A stretch of 64,000 nt of DNA from Delphinella strobiligena (GCA_009982845.1 JAADKB010000005.1:992001-1056000); one strand, 5' to 3'. Shown: positions 47,442 to 58,504, numbered from the stretch's first letter. Made by a program: numbers and translations. Notes: generated from the letters alone by a model not told the origin.

Positions 47442-47469
47442 GTCCGTTGTCCGTTGTCCGTTGTCCGTT
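47442..47469. repeat. (GTCCGTT)x4 tandem repeat
   Basis: Four exact adjacent copies of GTCCGTT, midway between STU2 and PAC1. Confidence 0.9.
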
Positions 47470-47679
47470 GCAGAGCTGAAGGTCTTGAAGCCCTCCCTCC
47501 CACCGCCGAACGTGCGGAGTAGCGTATTCGTAGCTCGCAGCCACGAACACGTCTCAGATAAATTTAAATTCACACTTTCACCTGTTTGGCCAATTGTGAA
47601 GACATCGAAGACACACTCTGTTCCCTGACCACACTGACTGACGACTGACTTTACGCCATACATTAACCACGGTCAACTC

Positions 47680-47773
47680 TTCTTCCCCTTCTTCTTCTTC
47701 TTCTTCTTCTTCTTCGTCTTCTTCTGCTTCTTCTGCTTCTTCTGCTTCTTCTGCTTCGTCTGCTTCTTCTTCA
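47680..47773. repeat. TTC/TGC trinucleotide-rich pyrimidine tract
   Basis: About 95 nt of CTT repeats, first pure, then with regular TGC or CGT interruptions every 9 nt. It ends 167 bp before the PAC1 ATG and is probably in or next to its 5' leader. Confidence 0.85.
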
Positions 47774-47940
47774 CCTCGTCCCTTGCACCTTACACCTCCG
47801 CAATTCAGTCCGCCCCCTCGGTCCGCACACCCCGCCACACCCACTCTTCTGGGAAACAACAAAGACAACAAAGACTTTATCCATTCTCTCAGCCTGCCTG
47901 CTTGCTTCGGCCAGGCAATGCGCTGCCGTGAACGAGCAGT

Positions 47941-49444
47941 ATGACCAACCTCCTGACACAAAGGCAGGCCGACGAGCTGTGAGTCGACCCGAATGGAAAT
48001 GGAATGCGACATGGCATGAGGCTGATATGCTGATAGCCACAAGTCTCTCATTGCCTATCTCACCGCCGCAAATCTGCCAAACACGGCCACTTCCTTGAGA
48101 GAAGAGCTGTCCATAGGCGACACTTTTGACGATGCCACACGGAAGAAGTACGAGGGACTCCTCGAGAAGAAATGGACCAGCGTCGTCCGTCTGCAAAAGA
48201 AGGTACCTACCTACCCAACCCTGCCTACCATTCTTGTTTATACTCTTGTTCAAGACATTAACTACAAATGACCACCTCAGATCATGGACCTCGAATCCAG
48301 AAACCACGCCTTACAGTCCGAACTCGACTCGGCAACCCCAACCTCACTATCCAAGCGGAATCAAGACCCGGCCGCTTGGCTACCGAGAGCCCCAGCCCGT
48401 CATACTCTACAATCACACCGCCAGCCCGTCACCTGTGTTGCTTTCCATCCCGTCTTCTCATCACTGGCTTCGGCTTCCGAAGACACGACCATCAAAATCT
48501 GGGACTGGGAATTGGGCGAGCTGGAACGCACCATCAAAGGCCACACCAAGGGAGTTCTAGACCTCGACTACGGCGGGCCCCGTGGCGCCACCCTCCTGGC
48601 CAGCTGCAGTTCTGATCTGACAATCAAACTCTGGGACCCCTCGGACGAATACAAAAACATACGAACACTGCCCGGCCACGACCACAGCGTCTCCTCCGTG
48701 CGTTTCATTCCATCAGGCGCAGCTGGCGCCCCAGCCTCGGGCAACCTACTAGCTAGTGCCAGCAGAGACAAGACCATCCGCATCTGGGACGTGACGACGG
48801 GCTACTGTCTAAAAACAATAAGAGGCCACGCCGACTGGGTGAGAGACATAGCTCCCTCGTTCGATGGTCGCTGGCTGCTCTCTGTCGGAAACGACCAAAC
48901 CGCCCGTCTCTGGGATGCCGCCTCGGGCGATGCAAAAGTCACCTTTGTCGGCCACGAACACACAATCGAATGCTGCGCCTTTGCCCCTCCACCCGCCTAC
49001 ACCCATCTAGCCGCCCTGGCCGGCTTGAAGAAGCCGCCATCGCTATCTTCCTCGGCCGAGTTTGTCGCCACGGCGGGCAGAGATAAGTTGATCAAGCTCT
49101 GGGACTGCAGAGGCACACTGATAAAGACCCTCGTCGGTCACGATAACTGGGTACGCGCTCTCGTCTTCCACCCCGGCGGCAAATATTTACTTTCTTGTTC
49201 CGATGACAAGACCATCCGTTGTTGGGATTTGGCACAAGAGGGCAAATGCGTCAAGACCATCGAGGATGCCCACGCCCATTTCGTTTCCAGTATGCGCTGG
49301 GCACCTGGCGTCGTCAAGGATGCCCCTGTTACCAACGGCGATGGCAAAGCCGCCAAGCCCGAGGACGAGGCCGCCAAAGTCAGTATCAGGTGCGTTATTG
49401 CTACCGGAAGTGTGGACTTGAACGTTCGCGTTTTTGCTTCCTGA
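47941..49444 (+). CDS. PAC1: LIS1 homologue, nuclear distribution protein PAC1/NudF
   Basis: Three exons: 47941-47978, 48037-48202 and 48281-49444, giving 455 aa. The N-terminus MTNLLTQRQADEL continues into HKSLIAYLTAANLPNTATSL, the LisH dimerisation motif, then a coiled coil (KKYEGLLEKKWTSVVRLQKK). Seven WD40 repeats fill residues about 105-455; clear strands are SASEDTTIKIWDWE, SCSSDLTIKLWDPS, SASRDKTIRIWDVT, SVGNDQTARLWDAA, TAGRDKLIKLWDCR and SCSDDKTIRCWDLA. LIS1 binds the dynein motor domain and is needed for nuclear migration and dynein loading at hyphal tips. An ATG-less GT at 47979 splits Leu-13. Length and repeat order are normal for the family; a ~25-aa Ala/Asp/Lys-rich insert interrupts the last blade. 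Confidence 0.95.
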
Positions 49445-50009
49445 TGAATCGGGATCATAATGGCTCTCTGCCTTTTATCGTTTGATCATCCAATCAGGGG
49501 AGTCATGGTCTGCACGTATGCATAGCCAAAGGGGTGGTGGGCGTTTTCTTCATTGTTCTTTTTATCTGTGTCAAGCGGGTTCGATTCAAGTGGGGTTTCA
49601 TCGGTAGTATCATTTGCTTGCTCAAGAATACCCAGTCCAATCGAAACCTTTTTTCCCCGTTCTTGTTGTTGTTGTTCTTGAATACAACAAAATACAAGTG
49701 GGTTTCTAATTGCCGAAGAGTCTTGTTGTTGTTCTTGAATACAATAAAATACAATTGATTTTTAGATTGCCGAAGAGTGTGCAAAAGATAAAACCATCGA
49801 GATGTCTGTCGTTTTTGTGGTTTTGTTATTGTCATTGTTGTGATGCTGGCCATGAATGCAATCTGATTTCGAGCCTGCCTTTACTCTTTTTCACCTTGGT
49901 CAAGCCGACCGGAGAACCCAGACAACTTGGTATCATCAATGAAAACGCATCCGGGAAACAACATGTCGTGAATCTTCATAGCTCCTGTTCGAGATCAATC
50001 ATCCATCAC
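49445..50009. terminator. Convergent 3' region of PAC1 and the LRR gene
   Basis: 565 bp between converging stop codons, including a diverged tandem duplication. No gene is seen. Confidence 0.45.
49661..49777. repeat. Diverged ~60-bp tandem duplication 3' of PAC1
   Basis: Unit 1 (49661-49720, 60 nt) and unit 2 (49721-49777, 57 nt) both begin TCTTGTTGTTGTT, share CTTGAATACAA.AAAATACAA, and end ATTGCCGAAGAG. They differ by one GTT unit and by scattered substitutions in the middle, so the duplication is not recent. Confidence 0.85.
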
Positions 50010-53000
50010 TCACTCAATCGCACTCTCCCCCATATGACCATCCAGCCCAATCTTCTTGTTCGCAAAGGCCTTGAGCTGACTCTCCTTGAATTGTTCCCAT
50101 CCAACAGGATCAACCATCTGCAACTGCTTCAACTCCTCCATGTTGGCCCCGAGATTCTCAAGCACTCCATCCCACCCAGATCGTTCCAGAATCTCTTGTA
50201 GTTCCGGCCCGCTCGTCTCGGTCATGCGCTTCACCATTTCGCTCATGCGCGAGCCCTCGGCCCACGCCGACGCGTCCAGGGGCTTGTCGCTCGATGGTGA
50301 GCTGGTCTCGATCATGTCGCGCCGTACCTTTTGACCGAGTCTGTGGATACGACCTTCTTCGAGGGCGAGCGCACGCGACGCAAGTGAGACGTCGCTGGTC
50401 TTGCGGGACCCAAGACCGGTGCCTGGCCGAGAGAAACCTGTAAAGTCCTCTTCGTCCGAGTCCAGAGATAGAGCTGATGTGTCCAATGAAGCAGGCGTGG
50501 TGAGGGGGTTAGTTCCCATACTGATTGGCGCAGAGGCCAAGGGACCGAAATTGGCAGACGATTCCAGGGAGGATGGAAGGGAAGCTGTTGATTCCTCCAT
50601 TACGGATGGAGTTGACGCAGGCGAGAGGCGCGTCTCTGGGTACTCATCTTCGAAACGCTCGATCATGCCTCGGAGGGTATCATCCAGGAATGACAGTCGC
50701 CCTGCAAAGATTAGCTCAAGCCAACTGAGTATGAGCAACGTGGACTCACTGTAGTTGATCTCGTCACCGTCGGTGAACTCCTTGACCAGAGATGGCCGCA
50801 GTCGGGACCGAAGTTTGCGAGCACTCTCCAGCAACTCCTTGCTGACCTCCTTTGCTTTGCCCTTTCGCTTTGTCTCTGTACCAGAATGGTCGTCCTGTCG
50901 CAAGATCGGCGTTGAGGCCCCTGAAGCCAGGAAGCTACCCCTCCGGGACTCGATCGCTTCTTCTGACAGGAAGTACTGCAAAGCCTTGACGAGACCATTG
51001 CCCCCAACGATGTAATCCTCGTCTGGAGCCGCTTCGCCATCGTCACGAATGTTGGGATCGTTGTCGAGATTTCCCACGAGATGTTGCAGGACATCGGGTA
51101 CGGGTACATGTCGAGCATCATCCACACCATGGGGCTTGGAAAGCGAAGCTGCCAGTGGCATAGTAAGGGTGGTGGACATGGTACGATCCATGTTGCGGAG
51201 ACAGTATGCCACGACCTGCTTGGCAAGGGCCTTGACAACCTCGCCGTGTTCTTGAGAAGGTACCTAAACAATGCTGGTCAGTAAGGCCGGTCATACTAGC
51301 GGGAACGTGGTGAAAACTTACGTCTATATCTATGCAGACGATTGATTTGGAAATGCGAGCTGCAGCCGTAAGCGAAGCGTATAACGCACAGGCCTCTTCT
51401 TGACTGCGCTCGTCGATAGACGTCGTTAGCGCAACGATTTGAGGATTCTCCAAGATGGTCAGATGCGCAAGCGAAGGACCCTCTGGCAGGACCTCAGCCA
51501 AAGAAATGGCTTGCTTGACGTTTAGGCCGACATCTCTAAGATGGAGTCTTTTGAGCATTCGCAGCTTGGGCAGGTACTTCCGAAGCAGTTGAAGCGCAGA
51601 AACTTCACTGTCGAACAGCTTTTCGTTATGACTGAGATCGAGGAAGCGGAAATCGCGGAGTGCAGTCAAGGAAGGGAAAAGCTGCTTCAAAGAGTCAGTG
51701 TCCAAATTGCAGCCTGCCAGCGACAGTCCCCACAGAGGGATGTCTGGACTGTGCGCAATAGTTTCTCCCAGGCGCCCAAGTTTGCCTCTCAAATCATTGC
51801 TGCCAAGGTCAAGAGCGTGGCAGACACCAGATCGGACATAGTGTAGTAGATTGTCGAAAGCATCATCGTCAATGCGATTCCCGGCGAAGCCCAGCCTAGA
51901 GATGCCACTGACGATGGCGCCGTCGACTATCTTGCGGATCTGAACCGAGCTCAGCGCGCATTCTGCCATGGTAAGCTCTTCCAAGGTGGAGCCACCCAGC
52001 CTCTCGGACAAGGCTTTGCACATTGTTTCGGCAGCGTCGACCTGCCGTCCGGTTGCCCTCATTCTCCCACCTGAAGGCTTGACTTCAGTCTCAGGACTTG
52101 TTGGTGGTATAGCCTGCGGGAACCTGATCATTGAGACGTCAAGGGCCCTGATAGAGCGGCACATGTAAAGGAATAGGGCGATGTATTTCCACCCGACCTT
52201 TGTGATTCTCGGATTATTTTTCAAGGTCAACTTTTCGATGATGCCTATAGGGGCGTTTGTAGATTGTCGCGACGAGCCATTACGGCGCTTTGTTGGCTCT
52301 GGCTTTTTGGCAGCTAGCAAGCCTGCGAGGATGACTCGCACACCTTCGTCGCTGAGGTCAGCGTCTTCTAGTAAGAGACGCTTAACAGGAACAATGGCCA
52401 ACCAGTCGCTCAAGGTGAGTACATCAGCCAATTGCATCCTGGAGCCTGAGAGTCGTAACTCGGTGACGACACCAGGATTCTCTGGCATGGTGCAGTCGGG
52501 AGACATGAGCTGTTCCGTGATGCGCTTGAGGATGGGTGACTCTCGCAGCTGACAGCACCTTCGGTATATTCGTACAGGGTCTGTTGTAGGTCTATCTTGA
52601 GACTTGGGTGTCGTCGCACCAGAAACAGGAGGTGTCGAGACGACAGAGCTGGCGACAGTAGATGCAGCGTCTGTCGTGACCTCTACCGGAATCTGACCGT
52701 TTTCTTCTGCTCTTCTCCTCTTTCTCTCCTTCTTTTCTCTCCGCTCCTCCTCTGTTGCCTGCGTCTTTTTTGGCTTATCATCAGCGCCATTGCTAGCCAA
52801 GGCAGGATCGACACTGGGGGCCGGAGAGAGGGGAAGCTCGACGCCCGCGACAGCATCGTCAGTTTTCCCATCAACCGTATCACTCTTTTCCTTTTGCTCC
52901 GTGACGGCCTCCGGGTGTTTCAGGGCCTCGCCTTCAGCCCTCGCTTGGACTTTGCGATCTCGTGCCTTCTTCTGCTTGGTGGAAACAGAATCGTCGTCCT

Positions 53001-53860
53001 TATAGCGTGGCCCACCCGCGATCTCTACGTCGACGGAGAACGAGACGCGTTTTAGTTTGGCCAAATCTAACTCCGGAACCAGGCATCGTTCACGGTAGCG
53101 ATCGACGTTCAGTATCCTTCGGGGACATACGCCACCAGTCTCAGCGATCTTTCCTAAGCCTCCTGCTTGCTGGTTAGATGACAAGCGGCGGGTCAAATTG
53201 GAGAAGAAGGAGCTGTTAGCTTCCTTGGGCTTCTGCGGCACATATGGCTCCAACTCTTCTGCAGCCTTGTCGTGTGTCCTGGTGGTAAGCGGGAGATGGT
53301 CCTTGGCGCTTTGCGCAGGCGGTCCCGCATTGGTGCCATTCACACTAGGTTTGGACGTCTGTGGCGCGGTCGGGGATGACTGAGGCTGGGAAGAGAACTT
53401 GGAGGATAAATTGGAGATCCATGAGTTGCGCCTCGAGCCTTTGATGGGATTGTTGTCGCCGCTAGCTTGCTTATCTGCCGAAGCCCTATTGAGAATACTT
53501 GGTCGTCGGCTTGGCTTGGGCGGAGTATTGATCGTCTCACTGGGTACTGTGTTTTCCGCTGACGGGGCCGAGACTACTTGCGCGGATAGATGCGTCTTGT
53601 TCGGGGTCGGAGTCTTTGACTCGGCCATGTTAGTGGCTTGGTCGGTCGTATTTGCCTGGGCTTGCACGCGTGCAGCGTGAGACGAGGTTGGAGGAGGGAC
53701 ATCGTTGGTAAGCCCAGGCGATCCATGAGGATGTTGCTCTACGACAGAGTGAGCACAATATCATAATGATGGGACAAATGGGCGACTTACCACGGGTTTG
53801 ATTCGTTGGCCGATGCGTCCAAGAAACATCTACGCCGTGGACCTGGTGGAGATGATCCAT
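50010..53860 (-). CDS. Leucine-rich-repeat protein with disordered N-terminus
   Basis: Four exons on the minus strand: 53791-53860, 51322-53738, 50750-51263 and 50010-50701, total 1,230 aa. Exon 1 codes MDHLHQVHGVDVSWTHRPTN. Residues about 25-330 are Ser/Pro/Lys-rich with a basic KEERREKKERKRRR-like stretch near 310 (nuclear-signal-like or membrane-binding). Residues about 370-790 contain ribonuclease-inhibitor-type LRRs: ELRLSGSRMQLADVLTLSDW, LTLKNNPRITKVGWKYIALF, LGFAGNRIDDDAFDNLLHYV, ALDLGSNDLRGKL and FLDLSHNEKLF. The remaining 400 aa are charged and Ser-rich. It resembles proteins that fungal genomes label as cell-wall biogenesis Mhp1-like; I am not sure of that name and leave the symbol blank. 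The third intron (50702-50749, 48 nt, GTGAGT, GCTAAT branch, TTTGCAG) lacks a stop and is 3n long. Confidence 0.8.
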
Positions 53861-54797
53861 CGGCGCGACGGAGAAAGAGGTGGAGCACGGTCGCGAGACG
53901 TTACGGTGCTCCTATAAACGAATACCGCCCTGAGCCATCAGCCAATTGATTAAAGCAAGAGTGAGTGTTGTGGCCTTTGTTGGCGGTGCGCAGAGGCGAC
54001 CGATCGAGGAGAGGAAATCAGTCTCGAAACAATGCTGTGTGAGGTAGGTTTGGGGCCGTTGTCGCCGCTCAGGCCCTGCCCTGCTACTTTGTACCTAATA
54101 AAATGAGGAGAGACGAGCCAGACGAGTGGGGAGAGACCTGCGCATCGCGTCACACGTCAGGTGTTGAACCCTTGAGGTGACTTCCGTGGGCCAATTGCCC
54201 GGTTATTGGCTCAGCGCCTGCCAGCCCCTCAATCCATTATTCCACCACCCTCATGTCTACAATATTCATTCCAATCTCCTATCACGGGACAACTATATAG
54301 ATCGCGCCTTCGACCTTCCTGGCGGATCAAGGAGGGGAGGGCGCGCTACAAAGTCCGGAAAGCAGAACACCGAAAGCGGCCGGATCGCCATGCAGCAAAA
54401 ATTTCTCTAGTACAACGCGATGAGCGGGAAGGTGAGCAGGATGCTGCCGTAATGCTCACATAAGGTAGCTGTGTCTCTGGGCCTACCTACCCGACTCATA
54501 CAACGCCTATGTCGACACTGCGACAGATGCCGAATTTTCTTCCCACAGCAAGACTTCATGGTTTCACTCCTGATAAGGCGCATAACTTGGTCATTCATCA
54601 CAGTCACACGCTTCAAGGTACTGGAGCATTTTGGAGGATGATGACCTTGCTTTCTGAATTTTTCATTGAACACTGTAAGAAACATGAAAGCCGTAGCTTT
54701 TTATCGCACCCAATGTCCCAGAAGTAAGGCCGTCGACGCCGCATTGCACCATCAAACCCCGCTAGAGCCACTTTTGATTGTCGTAAATGGTGACCGC
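53861..54797. other. Intergenic: LRR gene promoter and RPL5 3' region
   Basis: 937 bp between two co-oriented minus-strand genes. One TAAGGTA at 54461. Short frames on both strands lack recognisable products. Confidence 0.45.
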
Positions 54798-55888
54798 TTA
54801 AGCAGAGAGGGCAGCAATCTTCTGCTTGACCTTCTCCTCCCTCTGGGCCTTGGTGAGCTTGTACTGCTTGAACTTCTTGCTCTCCTCCTTGTACTGCTCC
54901 TTGGTCTTCTTCTCACCAGCCTCCTCGTCCTTCTTGAAAGGATCCTCGCGGATGGCCTTGTGGATGTCCTGGTAGAGCTCCTCGAGACCATCGGCCTCGA
55001 TCTCCTCGTCAATGTAGCCCTGGAACTGGGACTTATAACGCTCCTCGTCGTCGTCGGCAAGAGTCTCCATGTACTCGGCGACGTGACCAGCGAAGATGTA
55101 CTTGCGGAGAGTCTCGGCGTCAAGCTCCTTGGACTCGATGTCGTAACCAGGGAAACGCTTCTCGGAGTGAGGGATGTAGAGACCACCGTCGGAAGCACCC
55201 TTCATGGCACCGAAGACACGGGCACCAGTGGAAGTGCGAGTAAGACCAACATCGAGGAAGCACTTGAATGGGCGGCGGCTCTCGCCGTCAACCTCCTGCT
55301 CCTCAGTGAGCTGGAACTCGCCGTCAGCCTCCTCGACACCAGTGAAGGCCTCGTCAAGGTTGAGCTTCTTGAGTGCGCGACGGGCAACGAGAAGACCAGT
55401 GGCGTAGGCAGCGGCCCAGTTGGTAAGACCGTGGGTGAGGCCGTAAGCCTTCAGCTCGTGGGCGTAAGCGGCAGCGAAGACCTTGTCACCGGTGATCTCA
55501 GAGGTGACAATCTGGCAGATGATGTCGCGGTTGGTGAAGCGAACGACCAGGCGGTACTTGGGAGCATTGTACTTGTTCTTGGCCTGGGTGATGAGGCGCT
55601 TACGGGCGTAGTAGTCGGTCTTTCCGGATCTTCTGCGCTTGTACTTGACTTGGTAGCGCCTAGTAGATTGTCAGAGGATCACCGTGTTGTCAGAATATAG
55701 CACATCAGGAAAGGATACATACGAGAAGTACGCGGAGTTCTTGACCTGCTTGGTCTATTTCATCCACGAGTCAGCAATTTGCGCTTCAGACCATTTTCCG
55801 AAGCATCTTGCAAAGACTCTCATCCATAATGGAGCGAAAGGCTCATAGCAATGGTGCCAGGGACAGCAGGTATACTTACGAAAGGCAT
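54798..55888 (-). CDS. RPL5: 60S ribosomal protein L5 (uL18)
   Basis: Three exons on the minus strand: 55880-55888 (only 9 nt, MPF), 55723-55754 (32 nt) and 54798-55659, total 300 aa, the standard length. Assembled start MPFTKQVKNSAYFSRYQVKY continues KRRRSGKTDYYARKRL, the invariant eukaryotic L5 opening; FTNRDIICQIVTSEITGD, YAHELKAYGLTHGLTNWAAA and LDVGLTRTSTGARVFGAMKG are family blocks, and the tail is rich in Lys and Glu. L5 binds 5S rRNA and enters the large subunit as the 5S RNP with uL5. Introns are 125 nt (55755-55879) and 63 nt (55660-55722). Codon use is strongly biased to C-ending codons, as for a highly expressed gene, which leaves a long meaningless frame on the opposite strand. 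Confidence 0.97.
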
Positions 55889-56474
55889 TTTGGCGGTTGG
55901 TGGTCGACGGTCGCTGGGCGTTCGATGAGAAAAGAGAAAAGCGCGGGCTGCGATTTGAATATTAGCAGTGTGCGATACAAAGTTCTTCTTGGCACGGTTG
56001 GTGCAACCTTTGGCGACTGTGAGCACGACGCTGTTACTAACAAGCGTTGTGTGTGATGTCGGCGCTTGAATGTTCCGCCATCTGCGAAGATTCACTTCAC
56101 ATCAAATGTGGGGCTGTTCGCAACTCGCTCATAAAATGCTGGGGTCTGTTGCTAACACTTCTAGAAACCCACAGTCCACTTTGTCGACTGTATATATTTA
56201 CAGTACAACGACATCGCAATCCGGTACATGAAAATGGCTACGCTATCAACAAGGATGCAGGAGTCCATCATCATCTTGGTTCAAGCGCAGTTTGGTGGTC
56301 CAAAGTGGTTCCAGATAACATGAACTTTCATGTGCTCCTGTTCTTCATCATACGCTATGCTGCACTCCTTGTACTGTATATCTAGTATGTCATGCAATAC
56401 AAGTCCCTCCCAGACGAAGCAGCATGCATACGCCTTTTCGTGTTCACAATGAGAACGACGAGGTCCTGTCCCAC
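55889..56474. promoter_or_regulatory. RPL5 promoter and 3' region of the ligase gene
   Basis: 586 bp between co-oriented minus-strand genes. The RPL5 leader probably starts in the first 100-150 bp. No ribosomal-protein promoter motif is identified with confidence, and no gene is seen. Confidence 0.4.
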
Positions 56475-58504
56475 TCACAAAACCGACGCGCGTTTATCCG
56501 AGTCACCAACTTCAACTTTAGCTTGGTCACGTAGAGTCTTGCGCAATATCTTTCCAGACTGAGAACGATCAGAAAAGTGTTCACTTTCGGACAGACCAAC
56601 AGAACTTACAGGGTTTTTAGGGATTGCCTTAATAAAGACAATGCCTCCAATCAGCTGTTTGTGTGTTGCAGCTCTGGTCCGCATGAATTCGTGGATCTCT
56701 TCAGCCTTCACGTTCACGCCCTCACGTCGTACGAGATAAGCTCTTGGAAGTTCTTCACCTTTTCTGTTCCTCGTTAGCAAGGGACTATTCGGCTACAGAC
56801 TGCGGGAACTCACATCGTCACCCCCACCACTGCAGCATCTGCGATAGCAGGATGCTCCAGCAATAACGCTTCCAATTCAGCCGGAGCGACTTGATTACCT
56901 TTCACCTTGATAAGCTCCTACTCACTGTCAGTACATCAATACTTACGATACTTGGGACGAAACAAACCTTGATCCGATCAACAATGAAAAGCTTTCCCTC
57001 ATTATCAAGATAAGCAACATCTCCTGTCTTCAGCCATCCATCTTCGGTCAAGGTATCCTTTGTTGACTCCGGCTCTTGCCAATATCCCTTCATGACGTTG
57101 GGCCCTCTGACCCATAGCTCGCCTCTCTCGCCCCGTTCTACTTCGCGTGCTCCTGATGGATCAACAATCATGCCTTCAACATTTGCATTGAGTTCGCCCA
57201 CTGCGTTGGAAACAGATATGTGATTAGGATCCCAAGAGCATGCAGAACAGGTCACTCTGGTCTGCAGTCAGCTTCTGTTTATACGTCTCATCTGGATATT
57301 TGTAACACTTACTCCGTCATTCCCCATCCCTGTACCGTGTGTCAGTCAACGGGCAGAAGCTTGTTTTGATTCGCTCGTGGGACACTCACTTGCTTTACGT
57401 TCACTCCTTTGCCTGGCCACAACTGTTCGACCTCCACGCAGACTTCGCGTCCAAGTGGTGCCGCTCCGGAGCCTATAAAACGGACGCTGCTGAGATCGTA
57501 TGTTTTCACAGCAGGATGCTTCGCCATCAGAACCGCTATCGGCGGGACCAATGTCAGGTCGGTCACCCTATGGTTCTGAATGTGGTCGAGCATTCTGACG
57601 AAATCGAATCTACATTGTTTTGAATCAGCACATTTTCATTGCATTTTCCTGGCCTAGCAAGATCTGGGCGTAATTCAACTGACTTTTGCATGATATATGT
57701 CGATACATTACGAACAGCAGCACCGACGCAAAAGTACGTCTGACCATATGCATGGTACATAGGCAAGAAGCATAGCCATCTAATATCCTTCCTAAGACTC
57801 TCATAGTCCGGATGCAGGTGGCTGTTGTGAATGACTTGCGCAGTGTTTGAGACATAATTTCGGTGCGTAATCATGACTCCCTTGGGCACGCCCGTGGTAC
57901 CAGAAGAATAATTCAAGCAAATCGTTTGGTGCACATCTTCAGGTGATCTTGCCTCTTTCCATACAAAGTTTTCTCCCTCAGATGGAGTCGCAATGAGATG
58001 GCCCCAATGTCTGATACCCTCTGAACCCTGGCCCTTGCCATCAAAGGTATCGTATCCAGCATCAAAGCGGAAAATTCTGTCTTTGGAGAATGAAATGCTT
58101 TCAGCAGCCTCTAGAGATGTTGCCATACCGGCCTCAGATGTGATAAGAAACTGGGCGCCAGAGTCCTTGAGTTGATATGCGAGTTCTCTCGGCACATACG
58201 TTGGGTTCGCTCCGGTGAAAATCCCACCAGCCATGATTACACCCATGAATACCACAGGGAAGAATAGCGTATTGCCCGAAAAAAGCAGCACACGATCACC
58301 AGGCTTGAGTCCTGCCTTGATCAGGCCTGCCGCAAATCTTTGACACCATGACCGGAAGGTCTTGTGAGAAAGCCAGTACTTATCCGCTCGTTCTGCGTCT
58401 AGCAGAAGCGGTGTTTCTGACAGCTCGGCCGTTGGGCTCTTGAAGACATAAGAGGGAAGTGTCAACTCGGGCACATCGACCTTCCAGCGGCTTGTCCATG
58501 GCAT
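56475..58504 (-). CDS. 4-coumarate-CoA-ligase-like acyl/aryl-CoA synthetase (ANL superfamily)
   Basis: Seven exons on the minus strand: 57684-58504, 57390-57609, 57313-57329 (17-nt microexon GWGMTE), 56968-57256, 56814-56917, 56610-56763 and 56475-56558; total 562 aa. ANL motifs: P-loop YSSGTTGVPKGVMITH, FLPMYHAYGQTY, FIGSGAAPLGREV, QGWGMTE (motif II), GELWVRGPNVMKGYW, LKTGDVAYLDNEGKLFIVDR, ELIKVKGNQVAPAELEALL (hinge and A10 region) and PKNPSGKILRK with the catalytic Lys. The enzyme adenylates a carboxylic acid then forms the CoA thioester. Substrate is not predictable here; fungal relatives take phenylpropanoid, phenylacetic or medium-chain acids. Many relatives are peroxisomal with a C-terminal SKL-type signal, but this ends RASVL, so that signal is absent or atypical. 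The intron at 56559-56609 (51 nt) has no stop and is 3n long. Confidence 0.9.

Larger units (their letters stand above)
47130..47940. promoter_or_regulatory. Shared divergent promoter region of STU2 and PAC1
   Basis: 811 bp between two start codons facing apart. It includes two copies of TATACGTC (47227 and 47260), four exact tandem copies of a 7-mer (47442-47469) and a long TTC-type pyrimidine tract on the PAC1 side (47680-47773). No gene is seen in it. Confidence 0.6.

Noticed and set aside
53861..54797. Short frames on both strands between the LRR gene and RPL5
   Set aside because: Atypical composition, no motif, no good start context.
54666..55700. 344-codon open frame on the plus strand opposite RPL5
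   Set aside because: It mirrors the strongly biased codons of RPL5, is a monotonous Leu/Val/Gly/Glu string, and crosses the RPL5 intron. It is a shadow.
55755..55879. Possible C/D-box snoRNA in RPL5 intron 1
   Set aside because: A TGGATGA (one mismatch to box C) and CTGA words are present, but no terminal stem pairs around them. A covariance search would be needed.
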